From: Diadophis punctatus similis
Taxonomy: Eukaryota > Chordata > Lepidosauria > Squamata > Dipsadidae
NCBI GenBank assembly: GCA_023053685.1
Contig: JALIGW010000001.1
Location: 224,090,434 to 224,154,433, forward strand
Reading direction: 5' to 3'
Length of the DNA: 64,000 nt
Under the pieces are notes generated by a model. That model did not search any database. It was not told where the DNA came from and was given only the letters and a program-made list of their open reading frames with translations. Positions within the stretch are counted from its first letter, which is position 1. Every line of letters starts with the position of its first letter. Positions 44,290 through 56,160 of this stretch are shown one piece after another. The position numbers and the translations under genes are program-made.

Positions 44290-44711
44290 AGGCCGGGAGG
44301 ACTTGTGGACTTCAACTCTAGCTAGCATGACTGGAGGAGGAATTCTGGGAGTTGAAGTCCACAAGTCTTAAACTTGCCAAGGGGGTGCAAGGGTCTTCAA
44401 ACTTGTGGACTTCAACTGCCAGAATTCCTCCTCCAGTCATGCTAGCTCAGGAATTGGAGTTGAAGCCCACAAGTCTTAAAGCTGTCAAGTTTGAAGACCC
44501 CTGGGTTAGGGGTTAGGGGTGCAAGGGTCTTCAAACTGGGCAAGACTTTTTACAACCATGTACACTTTTTACAAACTTCAAACTTGACAGCTTTAAGACT
44601 TGTGGACTTCAACTCCCATTCCTGAGCTAGCATGACTGGAGGAGGAATTCTGGGAGTTGAAGTCCACAAAGCTGTCAAGTTTGAAGTTTGTAAAAAGTGT
44701 ACATGGTTGTA
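44290..44711. repeat. Compound palindromes sharing the ACTTCAACTCCCAGAATTC motif
   Basis: Several copies of the motif occur in both orientations, with GCTAGCATGACTGGAGGAGG blocks. The outermost foldback pairs 44551-44612 with about 44645-44711 (TACAACCATGTACAC against its complement). The core resembles the small palindromic MITE at 17562-17705. Confidence 0.75.
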
Positions 44712-44934
44712 AAAAGTATACATAGTTGTAGAAAGTATTCTGCTATACTGTTATTTTATTAAATAATATATTACTACACCATTTGGTTCAGAATACTTTT
44801 TTCCTTGTTTTCCTCCTCTAAAATCTAGGTGCGTCCTATACTCCGGTGCGTCCTATACTCCCAAAAAATGCGGTAATTTACATGCTGTGTCTTTCTTTTC
44901 ATTTCAGGGCAAAGTGTCTCCTTCTTTACAACTG

Positions 44935-44992
44935 CTGGTTAGATCCAGAAAGAACCTGTTCTGCCATGAAAGTCAGCTGGGTGACTTTGGGC

Positions 44993-45084
<92 letters not shown>

Positions 45085-45225
45085 GTCTCTGTCTCTGTCT
45101 CTGTCTCTGTCAGGCCAACCTACCTCACAGGGTTGTTGTTGTGGGGAAAATAGGAAGAGGAAGGTGTATTGAATATGTTTGTCACTCTGAATTATTTGTA
45201 AAAATAATAAGGGGTACAATTTAAA
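44935..45225 (+). mobile_element. SINE fragment with expanded (CT)n
   Basis: GCTGGGTGACTTTGGGCCAG is followed by a (CT)n run (44996-45078), TCTGTC units, then CCAACCTACCTCACAGGGTT and GTGGGGAAAATAGGAAGAG, a standard vertebrate SINE 3' body. The microsatellite has grown inside it. Confidence 0.6.
44996..45110 (+). repeat. (CT)n and (TCTGTC)n microsatellite
   Basis: About 41 CT copies, then several TCTGTC units. The S/L-repeat reading frames across it are artefacts. Confidence 0.97.
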
Positions 45226-45236
45226 TAAAGAAGCCA

Positions 45237-46980
45237 TGATACATATACAAACTATCAAGAAAGAGTTGATAATGGATTAAAAATAAATAGGGAAAAAACA
45301 AAAATGATAGTGAAAAACATGTTTGAAATACAGAAAAAAGAATTGATGGGAAAACTAAATCTTCAAATAATGAAAAAAATTAAATATCTGGGAATAAACC
45401 TTTCACCGAAATGTGTTACAATTAAAGAAGATAATTACAATAAACTAAATGAAAAATTAAAATTGGAATTGGAAAATTGGTCTAAGCTGCAACTCTCCCT
45501 TATGGGGAGGGTTGCAACAATAAAGATGAATATCTTGCCAAAAATTCTTTTTTTATTTCAAAACATCCCAATAAAATTGGATCAAGACTATTTCAGGAAT
45601 TTAAATAAAATGATAAGCCAATTTATATGGCAAGGAAAAAGGCCTAGAATTAGATTAAAACTTCTACAAGTTGCAAAAGAAAGAGGGGGACTTGGTTTAC
45701 CAGACTGGGAAGGGTACTACCAAGCGGCCGTGCTTACATGGGCAAAGGAATGGATTAACCTAACCAATAAAAGGATATTAGCACTAGAGGGCCATGACAT
45801 GCAAGCCGGCTGGCACACCTTTCTATGGGATAATAAACAAAAAGCACACCAGTATTTCCTAAGACATCAAGTCAGACGAACGATACTCACAGTATGGATT
45901 AAAATAAGAAAACAATTGTATAGGGTTATCCCGGTTTGGTTCTCGCCTCTCGAGGCACTCGTACATCCAAATTTTATGAAAGCAGGAAAAGCAATAACAT
46001 ACAAAGAAATATTAAAAGGAGAAAATGTATAAAAACTAGACAGGAATTGCAGGAAGAGGGGATTGAGCTAGAGTGGTGGGCATATTTGCAGATTAAATCA
46101 AGGTATGAAAAGTATAAGAGAACAAGGTATAGAGAAAAACAGTGCTAGATAAAATATTGGTGGGACCTGAAGACAAATCGATAAAGAAAATATATCAATA
46201 CTTACTAGAATATAAAATGGTAGAGGAACAAGTCAAAGATACAATGATCAAATGGGCACAAAACTTCGGATACAACATCAACCTAGATAAATGGCAAGAA
46301 CTATGGAGCAGGAATAAAAAACTGACACTAGCCACAGCATATAAAGAAAATCAACTTAAAATGTTCTATAGGTGGCATATGCCACCAACAACATGCGAAA
46401 ATTGACAAGAAATTGTCACCAATGTGCTGGAAATGTAAACTAGCAAAAGGTTCATATTACCACATGTGGTGGCTGTGTAATAAAGCAAAGACATATTGGA
46501 ATAAGGTGCAGCTATGGCTAGAAAAAATATTAGAAAGAAACAGAGAAACAACTCCCGAACTGTTTTTACTACGGATAGCCCATGAAAAATATGAAAAAGG
46601 ACAATTTTACTTAATTCTTCACGTTATAAACGCAGTGAGATTAATATACGCACGGAATTGGAAAAATGAAAAAACACCAACTTAAGAAGAGGAAATAGAT
46701 AAAATAATGGCTTGTGCGGAAATGGACCGATTAACAATGGAAATGAAAGACAAGGACGAGACAGAATACTATAAAATTTGGGAGAAATTCTATTACTGGT
46801 TAGAAAATAGAAACACTCAAAAGAAGTGAAAAATAAGGATAGATCGAGAAAATGGATCGGACAAAAATAACTGTAAACGAGGAATGTTGGTGTAAGACCA
46901 AAAATAATGTATTATAATGTAAATAAGGAATATATCATTTGCTATAGAATTATTATTGTATGGAAAGATATAACATGTGA
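45237..46980 (+). mobile_element. L1 LINE fragment (ORF2 C-terminal half)
   Basis: 5' truncated inside the reverse transcriptase; the 3' limit is approximate. It differs in codons from the L1 at 36-39 kb (for example WSKLQLSLMGRVATIK against [16 protein letters not shown]), so it is a different subfamily or an older copy. Confidence 0.85.
45300..46810 (+). pseudogene. L1 ORF2 C-terminal fragment, several frame breaks
   Basis: The frame 45304-46032 gives YLGINLSPKCVTIKEDNY, WQGKRPRIRLK, GGLGLPDWEGYYQAA and AGWHTFLWDNKQKAHQYF. Later parts lie in other frames: LEWWAYLQIKSRY near 46060-46110, KWAQNFGYNINL near 46250-46290 and the CWKCKLAKGSYYH Cys motif near 46420. Not expressible. Confidence 0.88.
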
Positions 46981-47159
46981 AATCCAGGCCTGCTTCAAAT
47001 TTCTTCAACAGGCCTTCTGTTTTTCAGTCAAATTGTTCCTTCTACAATCTGCCAGCAAGGATTTAGATTACAGTCTATCCAATTGTAAGTCTGGCTTGGC
47101 TGCAATTCTTGTCTTCAGTTCTGATTAAGGTTACTGAAAAAAACATTCCTCAGACTTTC

Positions 47160-47960
47160 ACTTGAAATATATTAAATTCCAACACTTTCTAACTATATTC
47201 TGAATAGAAATAAAAATAGATCAAACAAGCAAGCATGAAGAAACAGCATTTGCACTGGAGGCTTTAGCTGTGCACTCCATGTCCATCCTCTTTCCATTCT
47301 GTATAATATATTTTCCATTCAACCTATAACAACAAACCAAATCTTATTTTAATCTGTCAACAAAATGTAAGTCCCCAGTAATGTCTCTATCAGGGCTGTG
47401 TAGGGACCCACCTGGCATCTCTGAGGGCAGACTCCAAATATAGTCTGATCTACCTCAAAAAATTCCAGATTTTATTTGGTTTCATTCTTTCTACATTTTA
47501 TTTAATTCAGAAAAGTTGATTTCCATTATCTTTGGGAGGATTTCCTATCTCTTTATAAACTATCCATTTAGGAGGGGAATTTATATCATTCTTGGTGTCC
47601 CTGTGTTTCTCAAATTAGTCTGCAACATTTTTTCAGAGTCAGGAAAAGGTCACAGTTCTCTCATATTTTTTCATCTCTGAACTTGAGCGTCATTCCTCAC
47701 CCTCTCTAATTTATGTAGCCTTGTTCTCATTCGATCCTCCCAATCAGTAGCCAAGAAGCTCTCTTCCATAATTTCACTGCATCCAAAATGTGACTGGGCA
47801 AATAATGGACCAATTGAAAGGGCCGTACTGAGTGGGACAACCATTGGTGGATTGATCAAAAGGCTCGCTTTGATTCAAGATAAGGAAAACATCAAGGAAT
47901 AATTTGGTTTAAGGCTCTGTAATAAACATCTATGACAAATCAGGGAGGTGAAAAGATGAA
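47160..47960 (+). repeat. Unidentified dispersed repeat, copy 2
   Basis: Shares long stretches with 52370-53510 in the same orientation (AGATCAAACAAGCAAGCATG, TTTTCCATTCAACCTATAA, TAATTTATGTAGCC-type) and with 18370-18790 in inverse. The copy at 52.4 kb has about 470 additional bases in the middle. No protein motif is recognised. Confidence 0.7.
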
Positions 47961-48640
47961 AGAAAATACAAATGAGTGATCTCATCAAACTTGAAAACAA
48001 AGAAATGGAATAATCTCACAAAATGGGTTATAGGCACTGTAATAAAAGATTGATTCAACACTCACATAAAGCTCTGGATCAGGCTAAGTTTCATCAAGGG
48101 TTTTTGTTTCAGAAAAGATGAATGGGAGATTCTCACTTTGTCTTCCAGGTCTCCCCAATCTGCTCAGCATTTGGGGTTTGTAAGGGCCAAAGCACTGAAG
48201 ATATTAACTGTGATATTTGATAAAAATACAATTGAACCTTTGGAAGCAGAAGTAGAACTTATTTGAACCGACAGCTTAGCAATCGAAGGTGGATGCACAT
48301 TGAAAGACAGGGTTAGTAACAGTTATAGCAAAATTCAGTCTTTGTTTTAGAGAATGTGCAAACTTAGTTTGCCTCAGAGGATTGAGCTGAGTCTGCTAAG
48401 GAAAAAACACGATTTTCTCATCTCACATGGTGAGATGATCTTCACCTTTTGTGTGTCCAGTTGTTGACCTCAGGTGATGGGGCTGGAGAATCTGATTTCC
48501 ATATCTTGAGGGGATTTCTTATGGTTTTGATTGAGTTGCTGATATATGCTAATTTCCTATTGAGAGACTTAGTAAGTTTCATTCAATATGAATTGAAAAG
48601 CTTAGATGGTCTTCTGTTGCTTGGCTAGTCATTTGCATTC
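47961..48640. other. Unassigned sequence
   Basis: No exon, motif or repeat recognised on either strand. Confidence 0.5.
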
Positions 48641-48649
48641 TTTCTGAGA

Positions 48650-48990
48650 GACACAGACTCATTCCCAACAGCCTGAGCCTATCTTCAACATTGAAAGGAC
48701 ACAGGGCAGAAAACATCCTTCAGCCAAGAAAACTCCAAACACATTTGCACTACTCAGGTGACTCTGAGGACACAGATAAACCTCCAGGTGGCCTCAATGA
48801 CTCTCTAAAAGAATACAAATGACCAGCTCTCTATCTTTCCATTTCCCACCATCCAGTCAGAGCTGAAGAAGCTTCTTGGATGAGAAACAAAAAATCTTCA
48901 AAAGATAAAACAAGGAAGTCCAGTTGCCTCTTGAAAAAGCACCTTTGGGACAACCATAACCTGGATGGCTGAGAATCTCCATAGACAATT
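48650..48990 (+). mobile_element. Probable Penelope-like end, decayed
   Basis: Contains AGAGCTGAAGAAGCTTCTTG, GGATGAGAAAC and CAGTTGCCTCTTGAAAAAGC, wording widespread in vertebrate Penelope-type repeats. CTGAAGA at 48863-48869 and the GCTT stem fit a hammerhead core, but the GAAAC box is changed. Confidence 0.45.
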
Positions 48991-49459
48991 AGATAAAGGA
49001 CTGAATTTGATTATACAGGCTGGGGTCAAACCAGGAAAACAAAACACTTAGAGCTTACATTTCCCCTTTGCCTTTAAAGCCAGTCATGACCCCACATGCC
49101 ACAGAAGAAAATCTCAATTAAAAAAATCTCAATTGAAGACAATTAAAATACTATATCCAGTCTAAAGAACATAGAAGGAAAGCATTTTCATACAAATAGC
49201 AACACACCAATAACAACCCAAAACATACAAAATTCCACTGACTCACAGCCCTAATTTGCCAGCTGCCTCCTTGTTGCCATTGAGAAAATAAACAGAAACC
49301 TCCATTCCAAACTCTAGTCTGCCTTGCATTTTTTCCCTTTGCCTGTCCTTTCTTTCTCAGCTTGGAATAAGACATGGATCTGATTTAACTTTCAACAGAA
49401 TCACAAAAGAAAGTAAGCAATTACTGTAATCTGTCTAATCAATAAGAATCTCTCTTCTT
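48991..49459. other. Unassigned sequence
   Basis: AT-rich; the - strand frame at 49151-49375 has no motif. (CTT)n microsatellite near 49450-49468. Confidence 0.5.
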
Positions 49460-49469
49460 CTTCTTCATT

Positions 49470-50030
49470 TATTTTGTCAATTACGTGTTAGTAATATACA
49501 TAAATGTAACATTGTTTATGTACATAAGATTGGTACTGATAAGAGGGAACATTAGGACAGGGACGGTAGGCACGCTGGTGCACTTATGCACGCCCCTTAC
49601 TGACCTCTTAGGAATCGGGTGAGGTCAACAGTGGACAGTCTTAGGGTAAAGTTTTGGGGGTTTGGTGACGAAACCACAGAGTCAGGTAGTGAGTTCCAGG
49701 CATTTACCACTCTGTTGCTAAAGTCATATTTTCTACAGTCAAGTTTGGAGTGGTTCACTTTGAATTTGTATCTGTTATGTGCTCGTGTATTGTTGTGGTT
49801 GAAGCTGAAGTAGTCATTGACAGGAAGGACGTTATAGCGGATAATTTTATGAGCTATGCTTAGGTCGTGCCAAAGGCGACGTAGTTCTAAGCTTTCTAAG
49901 CCTAGGATTTCAAGTCTGGTTGCGTAGATATTCTGTTGCGAGTAGATGAGTGGAGGACTCTTCTTGTAAAGTATCTCTGGACACTTTCTAATGTATTTAT
50001 GTTCTTCCAAATCTTTTAAAGTATAACTGC
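49470..50030 (-). mobile_element. Rex1-like LINE 3' end
   Basis: On the - strand: the C-terminal protein part (50010-49597), then a 3' UTR with AACACGTAATTGACAAAATA near its end. 5' truncated. The 3' UTR matches 22835-23045. Confidence 0.8.
49597..50010 (-). pseudogene. LINE reverse-transcriptase C-terminus fragment
   Basis: A 137-residue open fragment with RLEILGLESLELRRLWHDL, KIIRYNV, NRYKFKVNHSKLDCRKYDF, FSNRVVNAWNSLPDSVV and FTLRLSTVDLTRF. This is the usual C-terminal signature of Jockey/CR1/Rex1-clade elements. The catalytic RT core is absent. Clade placement is by wording only. Confidence 0.8.
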
Positions 50031-50204
50031 TATTACCTTCATGCTAAGAGAAACCTACATTTTGAATATCCTACAAACAGTAATCCATGAATAGCATTGT
50101 AGTCTATACCTGGTTTCTATGTTGAATTCCATTCTCAGTCACATTTATTACTCCAATATGAGGTTATTTTGGATATTAAGAGATATCACCACAACTTAGT
50201 ATAT

Positions 50205-50560
50205 GTAATCCTCACTTAGCAACATGAATTGGGATAAGAAACTCTTGTCAGTAAGCAATGCAGTCATAAGACATGATGTCATGTGACTGCACTGCCATAT
50301 TGCAGTTCTAGCAGTCCCAGTTACCATTATTAAGTGAATACTATGTATTTGCATCATCTCCTGGTCATGTGATCACCACTTGCGACCTCCAGCTGGCTTT
50401 CCCATTGACTTTGCTTTTTGGAATGCAGTAGTGAGGGTATCCATGTGACCATGGGATGTTGCAATGTCATAACTGTGAACTGAGCATCTGAATCATGATC
50501 ATTTATCTGCGGGAATGTTACAATGGCTGCAATTACAAGGACCCTTTGTAAATACCCCAT
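50205..50560. mobile_element. hAT-like MITE, CAGGTAGTCCTC family, decayed
   Basis: AATCCTCACTTAGCAAC start, GTGATCACCACTTGCGACCT and CTTTCCCATTGACTTTGC inside match the family; the right end is damaged. Confidence 0.6.
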
Positions 50561-50574
50561 TCACTGAATTAGTG

Positions 50575-51340
50575 TACATTAACCAAGGAATATTGGTGAG
50601 AGCTCCACTGTTCCACAAAAGGAGCGTCATATGCTAAATTGCACTTTAAAAAAGTTTAAACTTTATTGAGGTAAAAGGCAAACCAGCAACAAGTTACAGA
50701 AAACTTATGAAAACTTTATGCAAAATCATACGCACATGTTGAGTTCAACTTTGAACTAAATATGTTCTGTTCTAGTGATAAATATATTTTATAATGATTG
50801 AAGCAGACCAATAGTTACAACAAAATGAAGCAATTGCAGTACAGTCAAAATCACTGTAAATCAGAAACTAATCAAGGCAAAAACCAAAATGTCCCTTCAA
50901 ATAAGAAAAATATCTATTAAATTCCAAGTTTTTCTTTTCACTGAGTGCTGGTTACCTACCGAATTCTTAGGTCTAAACTTCATTTTTTTAAAAAATTCTT
51001 TGCTTATTAGGCTTTCTCTGTTTTGAAATCTCCTATCAATAACTATGGCATAAATCTACATTCTAAATATTTCAAGACAGCTTAACTGGAGTCTCAGAAA
51101 TAATCTAAGAGTAAAACTATAGAAAGACAAGAAAATGAAATCAAATATACAATGTTGCAGTACACCATAAAAGCAAGAAATATAATTCTTATAAATCCTG
51201 AAAGAATCATAGAGAAATTCTTACTAAAACTTAGCAAAGATAACACCAACTTTCAAAGTTACCGAAACTAGATCATGCTTCCGTTTCTATATTCTCAGAC
51301 CAGGATGCTACATTATGACAGAAATCTGTATGAATACAGT
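50575..51340. other. Unassigned AT-rich sequence
   Basis: Nothing recognisable on either strand. Confidence 0.5.
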
Positions 51341-51435
51341 AGTCCTCAACTTATTATCAAGATGGATCATATGAGCCTGCCCATTATGGTTACAAGTGGT
51401 GACGGTTATTAAGCAAGCAGCTCACTTAACCCACA
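51341..51435. mobile_element. CAGGTAGTCCTC-family MITE fragment
   Basis: AGTAGTCCTCAACTTATTAT start and GGTTATTAAGCAAGCAGCTC; only the left part is present. Confidence 0.5.
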
Positions 51436-51592
51436 TCCCTTCTCTCCCCCAGGCAGTTGTTAACCCGAGCACAGAGTAGTTCAGGAATGAGATGCCCTGA
51501 AAGGCCTAACACAAGTCCAGGCCCATACTGCAGCACCTTCTTGTAGCTTGGCATTTTACAGCTCAAGAGAGGAAAGTCCTCAGTTCAAATTA

Positions 51593-51972
51593 CAGGTTGT
51601 CCTTGACTTACAACCGCCTAAAGCCTAAAATTTCCATTGCTAAACAAGACAGTTCTTAAATCCATTTTGCCATGTTTTATGACCTTTCTTGCCACAGCTG
51701 TTAAGGGAATCACTGGTGTTGTAACTCGGTTGCTAAGTGAATCTGGCTTCTGCATTGACTTTGCTTGTCAGAAGGTTGCAAAAGGTGATCACATGACCCC
51801 AGGACACTGCACCCATCATAAATACATGCCAGTTGCCAAGCATCCACATTTTCATCATGTGACCATGGGGATGCTACAAGAGTTGTAAGTGTGAAAACTG
51901 GTCATAAGTCACTTTTTTTCATTGTAACTTCAAATGGTCACTAAGCAAATGTTTGTAAGTCAAAGACTACCA
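51593..51972. mobile_element. CAGGTAGTCCTC-family MITE, inverted copy
   Basis: Ends CAGGTTGTCCTTGACTTAC and GTAAGTCAAAGACTACC. The internal order is opposite to that in the 34.7 and 52.0 kb copies (GACCTTTCTTGCCACAG precedes CTTTGCTTGTCAGAAGG). Confidence 0.78.
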
Positions 51973-52008
51973 ATATAGTGCCTGAAAGATCGTCAGACTT
52001 TCACTATA

Positions 52009-52370
52009 CAGGTAGTCCTTGATTTACAATAGTTCATTTACTGACCGTTCAAAGTTACAACGGTACTGAAAAAAGTGACTTATGACCATTTTTCACACTT
52101 ACAGCCATTGTAGCATCCCCATGGTCATGTTATCAAAATTCAGATGCTTGGCAACTGACTCATAATCACATTTTGTGATCTTCTGACAAGCAAAGTCAAC
52201 GGGGAAACCAGAATCACTTTACAATCACGTTACTAACTTAACAACTGCAATGATTCATTAACAACTGTGGCAAGAAAGGGGTTAAAAGGGGGCAAAACTC
52301 ACTTAACAAACATCTAACTTACCAACAGACATTTTGGGCTCAATTGTGGGTGTAAGTTGAGGACTACCCA
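52009..52370. mobile_element. CAGGTAGTCCTC-family MITE
   Basis: Ends CAGGTAGTCCTTGATTTAC and GTAAGTTGAGGACTACC; almost full length. It directly abuts the dispersed repeat copy starting at about 52370. Confidence 0.8.
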
Positions 52371-53510
52371 TATATTAAATTCCAACTTTTCTTTACCATA
52401 TTCAGAATGGAAATAAAAATAGATCAAACAAGCAAGCATGAAGAAACAGCATCTGAAGGCTCAGCCATTGTCAGATGCAAGGAACCCTGAGCTGATAAGA
52501 GAATTTCAAGGATAGGCTGCATTCTCTTGGCAACAACCAGATCGGAATGGGACAACTCACCACAGCCAACTCGCCATGGACAATGCCACGGTCAACTCAC
52601 TGCAGCCAGCTTGTCGCAGGACAATTCAACAATTCAATTTAATTGTTTTAAATAATTTTTTAATGTTTTAATTTTTGTCATTCACATTTCATTTTGTCCC
52701 TCCTTTTGCATCCTTTTTTAAATTATTCTATTCCACCATTTCTTTGATTAGTTTAACTCTTGTCCCATGGTGAGTTGGCTGTGGCAAGTTGGCCATGGCG
52801 ATTTGGCTGCAGCAAGTTGTCCTAGATGCCAGCCAGATTAGGGCTTCAGGGATTATGAAAGCGGTCAGTTCGGTGCCTCTTCGTGTTCTGCGAGGACTCT
52901 CAGCTTGCCAGTTTCTTCACTCTTCCCTGGATTCTAGCTAGATTCCACCATAGTTGTTTCATTCCATTTTCCATTCTGTATAATGTATTTTCCATTCAAC
53001 CTATAATTTAAAAAAAAATATGTTAACCTCCCAGCAAAAATTTCTAATAATGAGATTATAATCTGATTACAATCTGATTCATCCTAGATAATTTCAGGGG
53101 TGATTTGTTTTCACACATTCCAGGTTGTTTTGTCTGATCAAAAAGTTTGATTTCCAGTCCCTTTGGGAAGATTTGCTATCACTACAATTTAACAGGGGGT
53201 GTGTGTCCTTGTTACCCCAGTGCTTCTCAAATTGATCTTCCTCTCCCTCCCCCAATAACTAGGCAAACAGCTTTCTCATATTTTCATTTCATCTTAGAAT
53301 CTAAGCAATGTCCTTCTCCCTCTTTAATTTATATAGCCCAATTCTCCCTGCCCAATCAGTACCCGGGAAGCTCTCATTCATGATTTCGTCACCTGTCCAA
53401 GATGTGACTGGGGGTCAATAATGGACAAACTGCAAGTGCTGCAGTGAGTGGGGGAGTCTTTGGTGGACGGATCTAAAGGCTAATTTTGAGTTAAGAGAAA
53501 AGTTTTATCC
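52370..53510 (+). repeat. Unidentified dispersed repeat, copy 3 (longest)
   Basis: Matches 47160-47960 at both ends. The middle (about 52490-52960) is extra and includes several GGCTGTGGCAAGTTGGCCA-like short repeats. The core 53150-53510 also matches 18370-18790 in inverse. Confidence 0.7.
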
Positions 53511-54605
53511 GGAAGACTTCCAGAAATAGTTGATATAGGAGACTCTTTTTTAGCTTCTCACCTCTTATTTATTTAGAGAATTTTAAAATACAATGTAAGT
53601 GTGAAAAATCAAAAGAAAAATGGGGGAGTTTGGACTTCCACCCTATATTGGAAGACTGACACAGAGTATCCAATAGTACACCAGCCTTATCACAATAGTT
53701 GAATAGTGTTTTAGGGTCTACTTCCCCCCCTCCTTTCCACTTAAAGCCAGTAGATCCCAGTGAGTAGATCACTGAGACCAAGAACATGTAGGGGGTTGCC
53801 ATGTGGTAGGCAGAGTTTACCTGGGACGCAGGAAATTTGTTAATTTGAATGGTTATTCTTGTTAAAAGTTAATAAGGGTCTCTGTCAGCAAACTCAGGAG
53901 GAAACACATGGCCAACGAATGCCCCTCCCCAAGGAGAAGTTGAGGCATCCTGTTTTCCAGAGTGGATCTGGATTAGGATCTCTTACTAGAGTTTGGAAAA
54001 GGCTTCCATTAGATACTTTTAAGGGAAAAACACCAAACCTGGTCATAGATGAAAGAGCAAGTAGACTTTATACTAATCATATTAAAATAGAAGACAACGT
54101 GGCCATTGAAGGGAGAGAGATGGTGGTGAAGGAAGCAAATGACAAAATATGCATCATATTGTCACCTGCAAGTACTTAAGAGACATAAGACACATTTCAA
54201 CATTTTGATAAAATCTGAGCTTGCTGTCAATGCCCCCAAAGTCAGATATGTTTGACGCTTTGAACTCCTCTTTACATCACCTCAAAATTACTCTTAACCA
54301 TTTCTAAAGGCATATTTTCATGGCATGGTTCATCCCCAGCCCACTGCCCTTACAAGCCTACGTTCATCTTTTGGTTTTGTAGTTTCATAGTAATATTTTT
54401 CTTCTTCTCCTGAAACAAGCCTTGTCATAGGGATGATCTGACATATATCATGGATGAACTTGGTGATGCTGCTGCCCAGAGGCTTAACTGGCCTCTTGAA
54501 ATTGTCTGGGTACCACCCTCCCTCTAGTGGCCTTTGGGCTACAGGACAGAGAAGACCTCTAGTTTCTACAAAGGCCTTTCCTTGAGCATTGCCTGACTGA
54601 TGAGA
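53511..54605. other. Unassigned sequence
   Basis: Frames at 53569-53802 (-) and 53859-54179 (+) have no motif. No element ends recognised. Confidence 0.45.
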
Positions 54606-54639
54606 AACAAACTTCCGATTGGCCCGTTGGCCCATTTTT

Positions 54640-54930
54640 CGCTGACCCCAGGATTCAGGAGGCTTTCCTGAACCTTTGTTGAAGCATCCTTGGCAGCAAT
54701 TGCAGCCTCGGGTCTTTTTGGGTATGATGCAACAAGCTTTGCACACCTGGATTGGGGGATTTTCTGTCATTCTTCCTTGTCCAATCCTCTCATGCTCAGT
54801 CAGGTTGGATGACTACCGCCAGTGGACAGCCATTTTCAGGTCCCTCCAGAGATGCTCATTAGGGTTCAAGTCAGGGCTCTGGTTGGGCCACTCTAGGACA
54901 TTCAAAGAGTTTTCCCTAAGCCACGCCCCT
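54640..54930 (-). pseudogene. Tc1/mariner transposase fragment, unit A
   Basis: The same segment as 60525-60780 with more frame damage. It includes the GGTTGGATGACTACCGCCAG and CAAGTCAGGGCTCTGGTTGG wording that encodes the SPDLNP region in unit B. Confidence 0.75.
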
Positions 54931-55131
54931 GCCGCCTGTCCCCTCTCCCAGCCCCACCAGAAAACAATATGAAAAATTACAATTATTTCTTGAATATCAA
55001 GTATGCAATGTATTTTATAGGAACTGAAGAAAATATGACCATGTATGGCAACTTAATCTCTCTATATTTCTAAAATATTAACAGTCAAAAGACACTTATG
55101 CAGATCAAACTGAAAGTAAATAGTCACTTAC

Positions 55132-55302
55132 TTTAATGTCTCTATTGTGCATTGTGGATGTTTGAGCCCATCGCACAATCGTTCCATTGTTTTGTCATCT
55201 GTGTTCTGGATGTCCAAGCATAACATTCTCAATTTCTGGTTTTTCCTGAATACTTCTACAAGATGCCTGCTGCAAGATTCAGTCAGGATCTTTCCAGAAA
55301 GT
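55132..55302 (-). CDS. NLRP-type leucine-rich-repeat exon, copy A
   Basis: Exactly 171 nt between an acceptor (CTTCAG) and a donor (GTAAGT) on the - strand, entering and leaving in the same phase (2). This is the standard modular LRR exon of the NLRP family. It encodes LSGKILTESCSRHL, LRMLCLDIQNT and LCDGLKHPQCTIETLK, with the typical L-C-x-G-L-K-H-P-x-C ending. NLRP proteins are cytosolic NACHT-LRR sensors; the exact member cannot be told from one exon. NACHT and PYD exons are not in the window. Confidence 0.82.
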
Positions 55303-56160
55303 CTGAAGTCCAAAATAATCACAATTATTTCTTGAAAAATAATTATGGATTGTATTTTTATAGGAATTCAAGGGAATGTATGTATGGCAACTGAACTGCT
55401 TTTCCTTGGATATATTTTCAAAATATTACTCAATTTGGAATATTTGTGTTCATCAAACTGAAAGGAATAAATGGTGACATATTGTAGTTTTGTAAGAAAT
55501 TCACATATTCACTTATTACAATTTTGACTGAAAGATTCTTCACAGATTATATTTTCTAAAATGAAATTCTTTAGGTGAAATATCGTATTTTGGGTAAAGA
55601 GAAAGAAAAAAATACGATCTTATATTGGCACACCTGTTTGTTGTTCAGTTAAATATTTAGGTAGGAAATAAAAAATAAAAAATAAAAATAGCACAATATG
55701 GGTGATGATGTCCACTGAGAAATAGTAAATAAATGTATCTGAAAATGTCGATTAGAATTATTCAGCACCACCAACCACACAGTATTACAGGTACAGTCGT
55801 TCTTGTCTTCTGGTCGTTGAATGTTATGATGATGCTAAATTAACAGACTTATGACTCATGCCTTCAGTTATGGCCATTGAAGCATCTCCTTAGTCATGTG
55901 ATTGTGATCTGGGCACTTGGCAACGCTTATAAAAAGCTGTCCAATGTCTTATAATCTTGTTATTGCCATTTGCATTTTTTCCCACCGATTTCCCCAGAAA
56001 GTCCATGCAGAACCCAGTAGGAAAAATCACACATCATTTCTTTCTACCACGAGGACTTGGCATGGAGGTTTTTCATTCAGCCTACAGAGACAAGTGGCTT
56101 CCCTGTCATCTCTAGGGGTCACTGAAAATTATTCCTGTTCCCAATCCTGTTTGGACAAGA

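Larger units (their letters stand above)
43386..44875. mobile_element. TA-flanked MITE, second copy, with large foldback inside
   Basis: Ends TACCGTATTTTTCGGAG and CCCAAAAAATGCGGTA are the same family as 17167-18176, with ACGCACC/GGTGCG subterminal mirrors. The interior holds a >500-nt GC-rich inverted repeat (43644-44154) and further palindromic blocks (44290-44711). Confidence 0.82.
54606..56160. repeat. Segmental duplication, unit A
   Basis: Corresponds in order and orientation to about 60445-63440: MITE remnant, Tc1 remnant, NLRP LRR exon, intronic flank and a decayed MITE at 55790-55930. Unit A lacks the CR1 and L1 insertions, while unit B lacks about 200 bp present here near 55602-55830. 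Confidence 0.85.

Noticed and set aside
43385..44325. Many 80-196-codon frames on both strands
   Set aside because: They lie in a GC-rich inverted repeat where stops are rare, and left and right arms give the same peptides on opposite strands. No motif.
44846..45258. Ser/Leu and Arg/Glu repeat proteins over the (CT)n run
   Set aside because: Direct translation of a dinucleotide repeat inside a SINE.
53859..54179. 106-codon + strand frame as a host exon
   Set aside because: No acceptor/donor pair that fits, no known motif and atypical composition.
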